From assembly GCA_030280995.1 (NCBI GenBank), contig JASXTE010000001.1, forward strand, positions 8,465,001 through 8,529,000: a stretch of DNA of 64,000 nt. The letters run 5' to 3'. The notes beneath the pieces were generated by a model. The model saw only the letters and a list, made by a program, of their open reading frames with translations, had not been told where the DNA came from and did no database searches. A program made the position numbers and the translations under genes. This document shows positions 1 to 11,386 of this stretch, in pieces. The DNA is from Hemileia vastatrix (lineage: Eukaryota; Basidiomycota; Pucciniomycetes; Pucciniales; Zaghouaniaceae). Within the stretch, counting starts at the first letter, position 1. Each line of letters opens with the position of its first letter.

Positions 1-1213
1 TGGGCTTACGGTGTTTAGCATTAATCTGGTACAAGTTGGATCCAGGGATCAGCGCGCCAGAGAGTACTTTCTTTCCGTTGTTCTCTATTAAGATCGATCC
101 ATCAGGTTCAGCATGCATTCGACATCCTCCTTTGATGAACGGGGCCAAGGCAATTAGATTGCGACTGATTTTTGGAACGTGAAGACATCCTGTAAGGCGA
201 ACTCCTTCGTTGTCATCGTTTATGAAGTCTACTGATCCAATTCCCAACGCATATATCATTGCTCCATTTCCAACCTTGATTGGAATTTTAACACGGTCAT
301 ACGAGGTAAACAGCTTGCTTTCAGGGAACATGTGCGACGACGCTCCTGAGTCAAAAATGAATTTATTGGAGTCAGGAAGCTTTGTGGTGACGGCGGTGTA
401 AAGATGGAGTATCTCGTGGGAAAAATTAGCAGTTTCTGAGTTTGTTGAGTCGTTCTTTTGTTTAGGCTTGAAATTAGGGCGGAGTTCAGGATGCAACACC
501 CAACATTGATCTTCAGAATGGGGGCACTTATCATTGTGCTTGCCGTTAGAGCAATATTCTCGTTTTTTGTTTTGAGTATTTTTACCCTTTTTGGCGATTA
601 GTGCGGTCTCCGATGAATCAAGGCGGTCGGCAATCAAGTGAAGTTTTTTAAGGACAATGTCAACGGTAAGTGGTTTGCCGGTATCCTCAGACGTGTTGAT
701 TATCATTGCACGGTGCATTTCAAGTGAGTCAGGTAATTTGTCCAGGATGAAGTAAGGATAATGTTGATCTTCGAATTTTTGTCCAATTAGGGTCAACTCG
801 TTGATTGAGGATTGAAGTTCTGTGATGAATCCTCGTACATTTCCTTCAGAGCATTTGATTGAGCTAAATCTGGTGTACGCCGCTGCTATATTTGTGGGTC
901 CAGTCGCTGAGTAGCGTTCAGCAAGTTTTGCCCATAATCCCATAGGGTTAGATCTTTCGGTCTCATCGACAAGTGAATTTAAATTTGTGTCATCCAACTT
1001 TTGGACTATTATATTAGCAGCTCGACGGCATTTGATGACATAAGCAGCTTTAGCCTCATCCGTAGATGGAATTGGGACTTTGCCTTCAACTAGATCATCT
1101 AGGTCGCACTGTGATAGGTAAAAGATCATCTTTCTACGCCATGTCAGATAGTTTGAGGACGTCAATATAGGAATGTCCTGCAATAGCTGGCCAGAGTGAT
1201 TAGATGATTCCAT
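1..1213 (-). CDS. Copia (Ty1) Gag-protease, 3' end outside window
   Basis: This is an uninterrupted reading frame of 404 codons that begins at the ATG at 1213-1211 and leaves the window without a stop. Residues 15-200 resemble the copia Gag polypeptide family (UBN2-like), with NYLTWRRKMIFYL near residue 21. A Cys/His-rich stretch at about 221-237 (C..GKHN...CPH....CW) is the zinc-knuckle variant of basidiomycete copia elements. FDSGASSHM puts the aspartic protease catalytic Asp at residue 288. Gag packages element RNA in virus-like particles and the protease cuts the polyprotein. Integrase and RT would lie to the left. No lesion is seen, so this copy may be young. The family call is firm; completeness of the element cannot be judged from this window. 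Confidence 0.9.
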   Translation of the reverse strand, partial: MESSNHSGQLLQDIPILTSSNYLTWRRKMIFYLSQCDLDDLVEGKVPIPSTDEAKAAYVIKCRRAANIIVQKLDDTNLNSLVDETERSNPMGLWAKLAERYSATGPTNIAAAYTRFSSIKCSEGNVRGFITELQSSINELTLIGQKFEDQHYPYFILDKLPDSLEMHRAMIINTSEDTGKPLTVDIVLKKLHLIADRLDSSETALIAKKGKNTQNKKREYCSNGKHNDKCPHSEDQCWVLHPELRPNFKPKQKNDSTNSETANFSHEILHLYTAVTTKLPDSNKFIFDSGASSHMFPESKLFTSYDRVKIPIKVGNGAMIYALGIGSVDFINDDNEGVRLTGCLHVPKISRNLIALAPFIKGGCRMHAEPDGSILIENNGKKVLSGALIPGSNLYQINAKHRKP

Positions 1214-1246
1214 AGCAATCGGTCGAGTCTAGTTCAGACTTTTAAT

Positions 1247-1750
1247 CTTTAAGATAATAATATCGATTTTTGGTTAGTTACAAAAATCGTTACTTGTTGG
1301 CAATGCTCAATGGGCCAACCTTTAAGATAATAATATCGATTTTTGGTTAGTTACAAAAATCGTTACTTGTTGGCAATGCTCAATGGGCCAACCTAAGTAC
1401 GAGTGTAACGAGATGTGTTGATATTGTGAGTGTAAGAAAATGGATTTGATAAGGTGATTGATTAATAAATGGTGATAGAAATCAATGAAAGAATTAAGTA
1501 CATCAGAATGGAGCTTTTCTAACCTTTAAGATAATAATATCGATTTTTGGTTAGTTACAAAAATCGTTACTTGTTGGAAATGCTCAATGGGCCAACCTAA
1601 AAGTAAGAAGGAAAGAATAAGGCTATGTGAATTAGAGGAAGAGCAGAACAAATACCTAAGTACGAGTGTAACGAGATGTGTTGATATTGTGAGTGTAAGA
1701 AAATGGATTTGATAAGGTGATTGATTAATAAATGGTGATAGAAATCAATG
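1247..1750. repeat. Nested tandem duplications at copia LTR edge
   Basis: A 73-bp unit starts at 1247 and 1320 and recurs at 1524. Each copy holds a 9-bp stem hairpin (CGATTTTTG / CAAAAATCG) followed by TGTTGG, at 1295, 1368 and 1572. A 97-bp unit at 1391-1487 recurs at 1654-1750. TGTTGG is a plausible LTR terminus, so the 5' LTR of the minus-strand copia element probably extends from about 1295 to about 1930, but its outer end was not found. Nothing else is coding between 1214 and 1933. Confidence 0.8.
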
Positions 1751-1933
1751 GAGAATAAAAGAATCGTTCACTGTGTTATATATAACTATCACTATCATTA
1801 ACCTATGTTTAACCTATCTAATACTATCACAAATACATTATCACTACACTGTTCTAGGTATAAGTATGTAAATAGATTATAAAATAACAAGGGTGGTCAT
1901 GTCGATTTAGGAAGCATCGGTTTGAAAATCTGA

Positions 1934-2446
1934 CACTTTAATTCTTTTCTTGATCTTCGACTCAAAAAGCTCTGTAATAAGGCATTTGAAAAAAATCATG
2001 AACTTGCAACCAAAGTTGGAATACCGAATTGGTGTGACTCTGAATGGGAAGATATCAGCCACAAATATCTTTTATTTTCTAATGTTATTATCACTCATTC
2101 TGGATTCCACAATAGGATTCATATCGATAGGAATGATGCCAATTTTCTTACTTTTGGAATATTCTCATATATCAATCCGATAACTGGCCACCCAATACCA
2201 TCTCCAGCTAAAATCAAAGGACATGGTTTATATTTTCCAGACCACCGGTGCATCATTGATTTTGGTTTGGGAAATGGTATCATCAAAACTATTTGGAATT
2301 CTTCTAAGGATAATCATCAAACGACCAAAGCTCCTCCTGGTTTGAAATCCTGTCAAGATTTCACACATTTTGGTTGCTCATTTCAAATCAGTAATAAGTT
2401 GATACAAAGAATCAATAAGGTAAAGAAAGAAGGTAAAGTTATTTGA
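1934..2446 (+). pseudogene. TET/JBP-like 2OG-Fe(II) dioxygenase, C-terminal fragment
   Basis: This frame is open for 170 codons from 1934 to the TGA at 2444-2446 but contains no ATG. It carries a double-stranded beta-helix signature: FHNRIHID with the His-x-Asp iron ligands at 2120-2128, then DANFLTFGIFSYINPITGHP, a GHGLYFPDHRCIIDFG strand, and a likely distal His at 2315-2317 (DNHQTTKAPP) before DFTHFGCSFQIS. The arrangement matches the Tet-like oxygenase family expanded in fungi, whose TET/JBP relatives oxidise methyl-pyrimidines in DNA. The N-terminus is missing and the fragment abuts the copia LTR region, so it was probably truncated by that insertion. An upstream exon beyond a splice acceptor is possible but no upstream part is in the window. 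The usual C-terminal Arg that binds 2-oxoglutarate is not obvious. Confidence 0.7.
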
Positions 2447-2788
2447 TTTAAAAAAACTTTATCTAGATCCAAAAAGTATGGGGATTAGAGTTGTCATCGA
2501 AAATTTTATATTTTTTCATAAATTTTTAATAAATATTTTTTATATATCAATTTTCTCAAATAATGTGATGAGCCATCGACCTTGTGTTGTATAACAGGTA
2601 ATCATGATAACATTTATTTGTTTCATGGGGTTCCTCTTTCCTATACCTGTAGAAAGTCCCAAACTTATGTTTCTCGACTTGGTCTGCATTTTGGCTTGAG
2701 GGATTGTCATTACTTTAAACTAGGGAAATTGATATATATTAGATATTTATTTAATAATTTATGTAATTATATTAAATTTAGATGACTT
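2447..2788. other. AT-rich spacer, no gene seen
   Basis: Very AT-rich sequence follows the dioxygenase stop. I see no convincing coding frame, tRNA or repeat here. A GGGGATTAGAGTTGTCATCG stretch near 2479 weakly resembles the transposon end at about 5053-5075 on the opposite strand. Confidence 0.5.
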
Positions 2789-3220
2789 CCACCCCTTACT
2801 TCAATAAAATGCAGGGGGGGGTATTGCCAAATTTTCAAATCTGACATGTGAAATTGATGACTTAGAAAAAATTTGGTGATACCCACCCCTTGCTTCAATA
2901 AAATGCAGGGGAGAGTATTGCCAATTTTTTTAAACAGATATAGAATTTTTTTGACTTGTAAATATTTTTGTGATACCCGTCCCTTACTTCAATAAAATCC
3001 ATGGGGGGTTGTGCCAAAATTTCTTATAAGACTTGTGAAATTCTTGAAATGTAAGAATTTTTGGGATACCAGTAAAATGCAGGGGGTAGTAAAGCCAAAT
3101 TTTCATATAAAACTTTCAAGATTCATGACATGAAAGAATTTTAGTGATACCCACACCTTACTTCAAAAAAATCCAGGGGTGGGGGATTGTCAAATTTTCA
3201 AAGAAGACTTGAAAATTTTA
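2789..3220. repeat. Degenerate ~70-95 bp tandem repeat, five units
   Basis: Units begin near 2789, 2880, 2974, 3069 and 3151. Each contains a CCACCCCTTACTTCAATAAA-like start, a GCAGGGG(G)-TATTGCC core and a GTGATA end. The GGGGGTAT core resembles the reverse complement of the GATACCCCC terminus at about 5067-5075, so these may be multiplied subterminal repeats of a DNA transposon containing the next gene. Confidence 0.75.
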
Positions 3221-3336
3221 TTTAAAAAAAGAATATTTAACATTAAAATATGATATTTCAAGAAATACAGAAAATAATTGTAAAATTTATGTACAAATAA
3301 ATATGAATACATGAAGTGTGAAAGAAATAAAAGAAA

Positions 3337-4734
3337 CTAGTCAACAAAAAATTTCATTAAACGTTCTATTTCTTCAACAGATTTGTTTGCTTTAATGCAT
3401 TCGATCAAGAAATCTTTCTTTTTAGAACTTTCTTGGAGATCATGCTTATACTTCATCTGTTCCATTAAGTTTTGATGCTCGAGTGTTTTTTCCTTATTTT
3501 TGGATTTTTCAATACTAAGAGTTAACTAAAACTTCTTCTCCTCCAAATCTTGGGCCCTACCATCCTTCTGTAAAGAGAGCTCAAACTTCTTCTCCTCCAA
3601 ATCTTGGATCCAATCATCCTTCCGTAAGGAGAGCTCATACTTCCTCTCTTCCAAATCTTGTACTCTGTCATCCCTCCTTAAAGAGAGCTCGTACTTCTTC
3701 TTTTCAAAGCTCAGAGTCTCTTTAGCAATTTCCACTTGTTCTAGAGTGAGAATAAAAATTAACATAAAGTAGAAGAAAAGCAGAGTAAAGTAATAAGAGG
3801 TATGATATCACTTACCAGCATCACGTTTCTCTAAAAACTGTTCCATCGAAGAAAAAGGTGTTTGTGATGAAGTATCACTTTTTTGTCTTCTTTGGGAGAG
3901 GAAATTTAGACTAGTTGAAGCCCTTCTCTTTTTGTTCAATGTAGCATTTTCCTCCTCATCATTGTCACTAGCTTCAGACTCAGTTGATTGAGGATCCTGG
4001 GTTTGTTCATCAGCCTTTTAAGAAATAAGAAAAAGATAAGTAAATAAAAAAATAGAATTGATAAGATAAAAGAAACAGACCTGAGTTAGATTGGGTTGGG
4101 TTAAATCGCCAATAGTATCAATAGCAAAGCTATCTAGATTTGTAGAATTTAGAAGAGGGGAGGCTTGAGTGGAGGAAGAGGATGGGAAAAGATTTGCTTC
4201 GACATCATGTTTGGAGATAGGATCTTCTCCATCCAACATGTTTACAGGATTAACATCGGCTCGCTCTCCAAAAATTGCATCCATCTCTTTAAAGTAAGGA
4301 CATAAAGAATCAAGTTTATTGTCTATATATTTTATACCCTTAGTTATATCAATGTCAGTAACCCCAAAACCAGTGGAAGATGAAAGAGCCTTTGCCTTCT
4401 TGTATTTTGCTCGATAATGCTTGAAGCGTTCAGACATCTGGTTAGGCAAAAGATCAATCCTTCCCTTGGTCTTATTGCTTAATTCATTTGCCATTAGAAG
4501 ATAGCCATTAACTTTTGATGTGGGGGGCCGTCCTACTTTAGTGGCATACTCAGTACCAAAACAAGAATCATAGTTAGATTTGGTTTTCAGCCAGTTGATA
4601 AGAATGAGATGATCATCTTTTTTTAATTGAACAGTCTTTGATTTCTTGGCTGAGCGGGGGAAAGAGGAAGTAGTGGGAATTGAAGAACAACTGGGTGATG
4701 GCTGCCTTTGAGAAGATCTAGGATGGCGAGGCAT
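3337..4734 (-). pseudogene. Trihelix/SANT-like DNA-binding protein, three exons, one nonsense codon
   Basis: Exon 1 is 4734-4081 (218 codons), intron 4080-4015, exon 2 4014-3816, intron 3815-3741 (GTAAGT...CTAG), exon 3 3740-3337. Phases match at both junctions. Exon 1 holds a Myb/SANT or trihelix-like domain: HLILINWLKTKSNYDSCFG, VGRPPTSKVNGYLLMANELS, PNQMSERFKHYRAKYKKAK, GFGVTD. Exon 2 is acidic, then basic (NKKRR). Exon 3 is a charged coiled coil with three tandem 18-residue repeats of the type KKYELSL.+DD..QDLEE. A fourth repeat is cut by TAG at 3526-3528 where its relatives have GAG; the frame then stays open for 62 codons to 3337. Such proteins accompany PIF/Harbinger-like transposases or are lineage-specific in rusts; no transposase is adjacent. 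The start is the ATG after a 5' leader; an upstream in-frame ATG at 4770 is less likely. Confidence 0.75.
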
Positions 4735-5078
4735 GTTATTATAAATGAAGATGAAAAGGAGCAGAAACAAGCAGATGAGATAGCGAGATGAAAAGGAGAA
4801 GAATCAAATAGATGAAATGGGGAGAAATTCTGAGCGGATAGAATGAACAGGATGGGATGAGAATGGAAGTGCGCAGCAAGGTAGAAGGCTGGGATATCCA
4901 GAAAGTTGTCCAAGATGTGGTTATGGAAAATTGAGTAAATAAATGTCGGATAAGAGGTGAACATTGACACGTAAAGTGTCTAATAACCCAATTATTAGCA
5001 AAAATAATTGCGGAAGATAATTGGGGTATGCAGATTATTTTCCGCAATTAATTTAATTGCGGATCGGTCAACATTGAT
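4735..5078. promoter_or_regulatory. 5' leader of the SANT-like gene and probable transposon end with AATTGCGG motifs
   Basis: The region upstream of the SANT-like gene is pyrimidine-rich on the coding strand. At 5006-5063 the motif AATTGCGG and its complement occur as AATTGCGGAA (5006), TTCCGCAATT (5040) and TTAATTGCGG (about 5054), forming nested inverted repeats. The sequence ends in GATACCCCC, then TAA, and passes directly into a truncated LTR. This looks like the terminal region of a DNA transposon with a TAA target duplication. That is inference; the matching left terminus is not securely identified. Confidence 0.45.
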
Positions 5079-5396
5079 ACCCCCTAATATACTGCATATT
5101 TCACTGAATATGAGATTTATGTATACATATAAGCTTATGTATGTCAATAATTACTTCATATCACTTAAGATAAGTATATTATAACTCCATTAACACCTTA
5201 ATAAGTATTATTAGGCTATGGATAAGCTATTTAAACTATTATAAGTTATATAATAGAATAATAATTATATATATATAAAATATAATAATATATATTATTA
5301 TTTTAACCTTATTTTTAAGATATAAGCTTAATTTACTTAAGGTTATCTTATTTTAAGCAAAAGAAATACTCAGTCCTAGGGATATCTAGGCTGACA
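5079..5396 (-). repeat. Element B 3' LTR fragment
   Basis: This matches the last ~335 bp of the LTR at 11897-13099, from TAATATACTGCATATTTC to the terminal GGCTGACA. An AT dinucleotide expansion distinguishes the two copies. The missing ~870 bp are not found further left, so the LTR was truncated, not simply split, at a TAA site. Confidence 0.9.
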
Positions 5397-5408
5397 CTCC
5401 TTCAACCC
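5397..5408 (-). promoter_or_regulatory. Polypurine tract of element B
   Basis: On the coding strand GGGTTGAAGGAG lies directly against the 3' LTR, the position of the plus-strand DNA primer in LTR elements. Confidence 0.65.
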
Positions 5409-5516
5409 AAAAAAAAACAATAAAAAAAATGTTAAGACATTTTAATTAAAAGTAAGGAGTGAAATAATAATAAAAATAAAAATAATTTTTATAATACATA
5501 TACTGAATAAACAGTA

Positions 5517-8500
5517 TTATTTAGATTTAAATTTTTTCAAGATATTTTTAAGATCAGAGATTTCATTTTCTGGAATCCACTGGTCATATTCACTTGATTG
5601 ATTTTTTTTAAATCTTAATAGATACTCAACTCCCTTTTCTTTAGTAAGGTGTCTCTTTTTAAGTATCTTTTCAATTTCTGCCTTTTCAACTATTTCTTCA
5701 GGTTGCTGTTTATGCCTTCCTGATCTTCTTAGAAATAGAGCAGTATCATTAGAATGGTATGGTTTTATAAGAGAAATAGGAAATACTGGATCTTTTCTAT
5801 CATATAGTGCTTATAGAATAACCTCAACAGCATTATTACCAACCATCTTTTTAACTACAAATGGTCCAATAAATGGATCCTTCAATTTAGCATTACCATG
5901 TAAATTGAAATGTAGTGTTGAAATAAGGACTTCATCACCCTCTTTGAACATTTGTTCTTTATGGGCTTTATCCCATCTTTTCTTTTCATACTCAAACGCC
6001 TTATTTATACATTCTTGAGCATGTTTTCTGCATAATTCTTGCATCTGAAGAAAAGATTTTGTACCTGGATAGATATCCAATCTAGGTAATTTATTAAGAG
6101 TTTTAGCAGGGGTATTAAGTACATAACCCAACCATAACTCAAATGGCTTCTTGCCAGTGACAGAATGTACTGTACTATTGTATGCAAATTCTAAAACTGT
6201 GATAAGGGTTACCCAATCATGCGTGAATTTGTCATTTTCTTTAAAATTAAGACCAAAAGCACAGTATCTTCTTACCATATCTTCTAAAGTTTGTATCATT
6301 CTTTCTGCTAGCCCATAAGTTTGTGGATGGTGTGCTGTAGAAAGTTTTAATTGACACCCTGAAACATCCATAAGTGATGTCCAGAACTCAGAAGTAAATT
6401 TAGGATCTCTGTCAGAAACTATTGCTTTGGGGAAACCTGCTATATTTAACATTTGTGTCCACCATAAAAAAGCTAAGTCCTTTGCAGAAACCTCTTTGTG
6501 GGTAGCAATAAATTTACACATCTTTGTAAATCTATCTACAATTACCCAGCAGGAGTTATAACTCTTATTCCCTGCTATTGGCAAACCTGTTACAAAGTCC
6601 ATGTTAATGATTTCCCATGGAGCTTTTGGTTGCTCAATTTGTTGTAATAAACCAGCTCTTTTGCCTGTTTATCTTTTAGATTTTTGACAAGAATCACATA
6701 TTTAAACATATTTTTGAACATCTTCAGACATGTTAATCCACCAAGCTGTGTTTTTTTCTCTGGTTAATGTTTTATGGTAGTCAAAATGACCTTCTAATAT
6801 ATCATCATGACATATATTTAACATTAACTCCTTCATTGAAGGGGGAATCACAATTACATTACTTAATTTTTTTCTGTAATATATAAAACCATCCTCAATG
6901 GAAAATTTTCCTTATTCTAATGCCTCTTTATACTTATTTGGTAATGTTTTTATTAAAACATTCATTGAAGCATTAGATGGATCATTTAATATTGTAGTGA
7001 GTTTACTCAAGTCAGGATCTGAATTATAATTATCAAGAATTGATTGCATAAATTCATCCTCAAGATCTGCAATATAAATGCCATAAATGTTAATAATCTC
7101 TGACTCAGGAGCATAAGCAGGATTATCATCATTATTAGGCAGAGGTACTCTAGATAACAGATCTACATTAGAGTGCAAGGTTCCTGCTCTATGTGTAATA
7201 GTCATCCGTCCTCTGTATTCTTGTACAGCTAATTGCCATCTAAACATGTGTCTATTATGAGTTTTCATGTTTAAGAGTGACTTAACTGCACTACAGTCAG
7301 TTATTAACTCAAATTTTTGGTCTTCAAGGTAATAATGTAGCTTCTCAAGAGCCCATACTACTGCCAAACATTCAAGTTGAGTAGCACCATATTTCAATTC
7401 ACTACTTCTCAGAGTACATGAAATATAGCAGATTACTACTTCTGACATTTTCCCTTCATTAAGTTGTTTTTGATGCAAAGCAGCACCCAGACCAATAAAA
7501 CTTGCATCTGTATATAATACAAAAGGTAATTGGAAATCTGGTAATCCCAAGATAGGAGCTGTCATTAAACATTTTTTCAACTTATTAAAAGCCTGCTGTC
7601 TTTCATTATTCCAAATTAAAGCTTCTGATTTCTTTATCAGTGTGGTCAATGGTTCAGCAATTGATTTGTAGTTTTTTATATATTGTCTATAATAACCACA
7701 CATTCCAAGAAAAGATTGTACATCCTTTACATTTTGAGGAATGCCAATATTCTTTATTGCACCCACTTTATTTTGGTCTACACATATTTGTAAGCCAGAT
7801 ACAATATGACCAAGCACTTTAAAAGATTCAAACCCAAATTTACATTTTTTCAATGCAAGGGTCATTTTTATTTCATCCATTTTTTGAAATACTTTCCTTA
7901 AATGGATTAAGTGTTCATCATAAGTTTTAGAGAACACTATGATGTCACCAATGTATACCATTAACCATCCCTCAATAATTTCATTATGGAATGTTATATC
8001 CATTAACTTCTGAAATACTGATGGAGCATTTTTTGGTCCAAATGGCATTCTGACATATTTATAAATTCCCATGTGTGTTGTTATCAACAAAAAATTCTGT
8101 GAATTCTTTTCAACAGGAATTTAATGGTACCCTTTATTTCCATCTAGGCAACTTATATATTTAGCACCTTTAAGGGTAGCATGTATAGAGGCAATCCTTG
8201 GAAAGGGATAAATATCATCTACTGTAAATATATTTAATGCTCTATAATCACCGCACAGTCTTGCTTTATCTTGTTCATAAGAAATTAGCACTGGTGATAT
8301 TACACAATATTTTGGTGTAGTTTCAACCTTCTCAAGAATGTTCATATTCAATAACATCTTAATATTATCCTCTATGTCTTTCCTCTTCATTGGTGAAGCA
8401 GGGTATGGTTTCTTTTTAAGACTAGCAGGAATATTATCCATATCACAGGTTAAACTAATCTTCATTTTATGATTTTATACAAGGCCAAGTTCATTTGTAC

Positions 8501-11386
8501 CATGTGCAAAAGCCATTGGAAATGCTTTAATTAATTTCAAAATATTATCTTTCTCAGTTTTACTTATCTGAGTGCCAAATGATGCTTTTGAAATTTCTGT
8601 TTCCAGAAGTTCCTTCTCATTGGATTCTCTTCCTTTACACAGGGAATTCGCCACTGATTCAATGTGTAAGACTGTGTTAAAAGAATTTATTTTAAATTTC
8701 CTTTTACCATTCATGCCAATTGTAAAATTGTTATTAGCAGGGTCTAATTTCACACCAAATTTAGTCAGAATATAATTTCCAATGATAAATAGTTACTACA
8801 GTTAGTATTATCCATTACTACAAAGTCACAAGTTACCCTTACATAACCATGTTGATGTTTAAAGAAAACAGCAGCTTTGTATTTAACAATGGGGTGTAGG
8901 ACTGATCCAAAACCTCTCCAATTTTTACTTTGAAGTGGTTCAAGCTTAGACTTATATTCACTATCAATTTTCTGTAATGTATTAGTGGAAACAACAGAAC
9001 CAGCAGCTCCTGTGTCCAGTACTATATTAACATTTTCACCAGAAATGATATCTGGAACCGTGATAGGTGTCATTCTAAAGTTATCAGCTTGTATATCCTT
9101 AATGATTTCAGCATCCTCAAAATTCATTAAAGATTCATTTGAGTCCATATTTAATATTGGATTTTCAAAGATGGACAAATAATCTTCCAACATACAGACT
9201 TCATTTTCATCACTATATGAGATATTGCTATCATAATCACTTGATTCTTTACTTTTTTCAGTTTCAGTTTCAGATTCACGTTGATTTTAAACAATATTTA
9301 TGTTTTTCTCACATTTGTGACCTTTTACCCAAGGTTTGTTACACTTATAACAAGTATTTGTTTCATACTTTTTAGGTACTACAGGTGCAGTAGGTTTTTT
9401 CTGCTTCTCCTGAAGTGTTTTTGAATTCTGAATTTTTACAGGTTCAACATTTTGTTTATAAGTGGAATACCTTGATTCATACTTATGGTTTAAAAATATT
9501 TCATTGCAAATATTAATAAAATCAGAATATTCAGTAACATTTAATGTTCTAGCTACAACATTATCTCTGACAGATATAGGTAATTTATATATTATCTTAT
9601 CTTTCCATAAGTTAAAATCCATATAAGGCTCAATGGATTTTAATATTTTATTTAAATTCATTAAAAATACCATAGGTTTGTCACCATTCAACGGATTATA
9701 CCTAGTCTTCTCATAAAGTCTCTGCTGAGTAAGCCTGAATTTAGAACCTCCAAATTGTTTTTCAATAAGTTGTTTCCATTCAGCCCAAGAGTAATCATTA
9801 CCCTCACTCAAAACAGCTTCAAACCATAATAAAGCAACATCCTTAAATAAAGAAATTAATTTTGATGTTATTTCTTCATCTGGTAACTTATATGAGAATT
9901 TCAAGTTGTCAATTCTTTGGATAAAATGTTGCCAATCAGAGCTGGATTCCCCATCATAAGTTGGGTACTGATCTATCTTAGGCCAGTTTTTCTGATTGGA
10001 TTTTATCTCACTAATCTTAGGTAAATTCAACAACTCATTCACTTTTGATAAATGGTCTTTTATTTCCTCCTGTACGTATTTGTGACTTACATTTTCAGAT
10101 TTGACACTACCACCAGATGTTTTTAATTGTGGTGGTATAGAGAAGGAATGAGATTCACTTTTTCCAATGAAAGGATTATTATTATATTGCATATACTTAT
10201 GATTATCCTGGTTCATTAGTAGATTGGCAGTTTCAATCTCAACTTAAGTTAATCTTTGTAGCAACTCAGAGACACTTTGATTTGTCTGGGAAAAATAAAA
10301 CTTTGTTCTTGATTCAGTTTTCAATAAATGTGTTTCATATAATTTTTCTAACTCACAGAATTTGTTTGAAAGTTCATTATATTTATTACTCAATGAATCA
10401 TATTTAAGAGTTAGAGCCAAATGTTCTTTCTCTAATTCTTTGTTACGTGTTGCTAATTGAGAAATGTTTAATGTCAAGGATGAAATTGTATTGCTAGTGA
10501 TCTTAACTGTCTGTTCCTCACAATCAGTCATTCTATTCCACAATGCTGAAACAATTCTATGGACAGTTGGATTATTGTTAAAATATTCCATGTCTTCCTT
10601 TTCAATTCTCTCACTCTCCTGTGAAATTCTCATCTCACTAGTAGGTGGTAGCAACTGAGGGTTAACTGTATTATCATTATAAATAGTACTGTTATTGTGG
10701 ACAAAAGACAAGTCAGGTGTATCTACTCTAAAACCTAAATTTCTTAAATCTTCCTCTATTTTTTACACAGATTTAACATCAATAGAATTACCTATATTGT
10801 AATTATCAGTATTGTGTTCAATCTGAGAGGGTAATCTACTTACCATGGGATAGATGCCAGTCCTGATTTTTGGCGCTTTGTTCCTTTGTAAGGGTGAGCT
10901 GAGGAATTCAGATGAGGAGGTGGATCCCTGTTGCAATTGTGGCTGGTCCACTGTTGATGAAACCAGTCCCATTTCCATTTGTCTACCAGGATTTTCTCCT
11001 GGGAGTGAGTTAACCCGCCTTGGGTAGGGGGTTGTTGATTTGACTGACTGGGCTGGCCTCCCTTTAACTCTGCCAATGCCTGATTTATCTGCTGAAACCC
11101 TACCTTTCAATTGTTTTGTAATTTCTCTACCTCTTTGAACATGAGTGATTTGGATTCTTACAACTTCAGAACCTTTTTGGACAGGTGGGACAGTTGCTCC
11201 TGAAGAGGAGGAGACGTCTTTTTTATATTTATCTTTTTTAAGAGGGCGTCCTTTTCCTCTATACTCATGCTTTCTGCCTGGGGGTATCGCTGACCCTCCA
11301 TGGTGATGTCCTGGAAAGTTTTTGTTAGCTTTAGACCTGGTATTATAAGCAGGCTTTTCACTTACACTGTCCTGGGGAGCACTCAT
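5517..11386 (-). pseudogene. Element B Gag-Pol with chromodomain, multiply broken
   Basis: The frame begins at the ATG at 11386 and ends at TAA 5517-5519. In order: basic Ser/Pro-rich leader, coiled coil (10711-10244), gag domain (WPKIDQYPTYDGESSSDW, 10216-9287), CCHC variant CYKCNKPWVKGHKC, protease VLDTGAAGSVVS (about 9020), RT, RNase H (LYTDASFIGLGAAL), integrase (HHPQTYGLAERMIQTLED) and a chromodomain (EYLLRFKKNQSSEYDQWIPE). In-frame stops include those at 10763, 10244, 9287, 8475, 8121, 6912 and 5811, and there is a frameshift near 8795. The RT box reads YIGD instead of YIDD, so the second-last catalytic Asp is lost. The AT-hook region is degenerate (RRSGRHKQQ). The element is dead but its domain order matches D and E. 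Confidence 0.9.
10840..11386 (-). pseudogene. Element B spliced ORF1 (+1 frame), two nonsense codons
   Basis: Exon 1 is 11386-11366 (seven codons, MSAPQDS). A predicted intron 11365-11311 (55 nt) has donor GTAAGT, branch GCTAAC about 15 nt before the acceptor, and acceptor TTTCCAG. Exon 2 starts at 11310 in the +1 frame as DITMEGQ and runs to the stop at 10840-10842. ESMSIEEKDALLKKINIKK, LQEQLSHLS, GFQQINQALAELK, KWKWDWF, HPYKG and terminal PW match ORF1 of element D closely. Two in-frame stops, near 11158 and about 60 nt further on, break this copy. A second GTAAGT at 10843-10838 overlaps the stop codon, with a partner AG at 10793-10792. Confidence 0.7.

Noticed and set aside
256..534. 92-codon minus-strand frame
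   Set aside because: It is a shadow of the copia Gag-protease frame, which is open over the same bases in another register.
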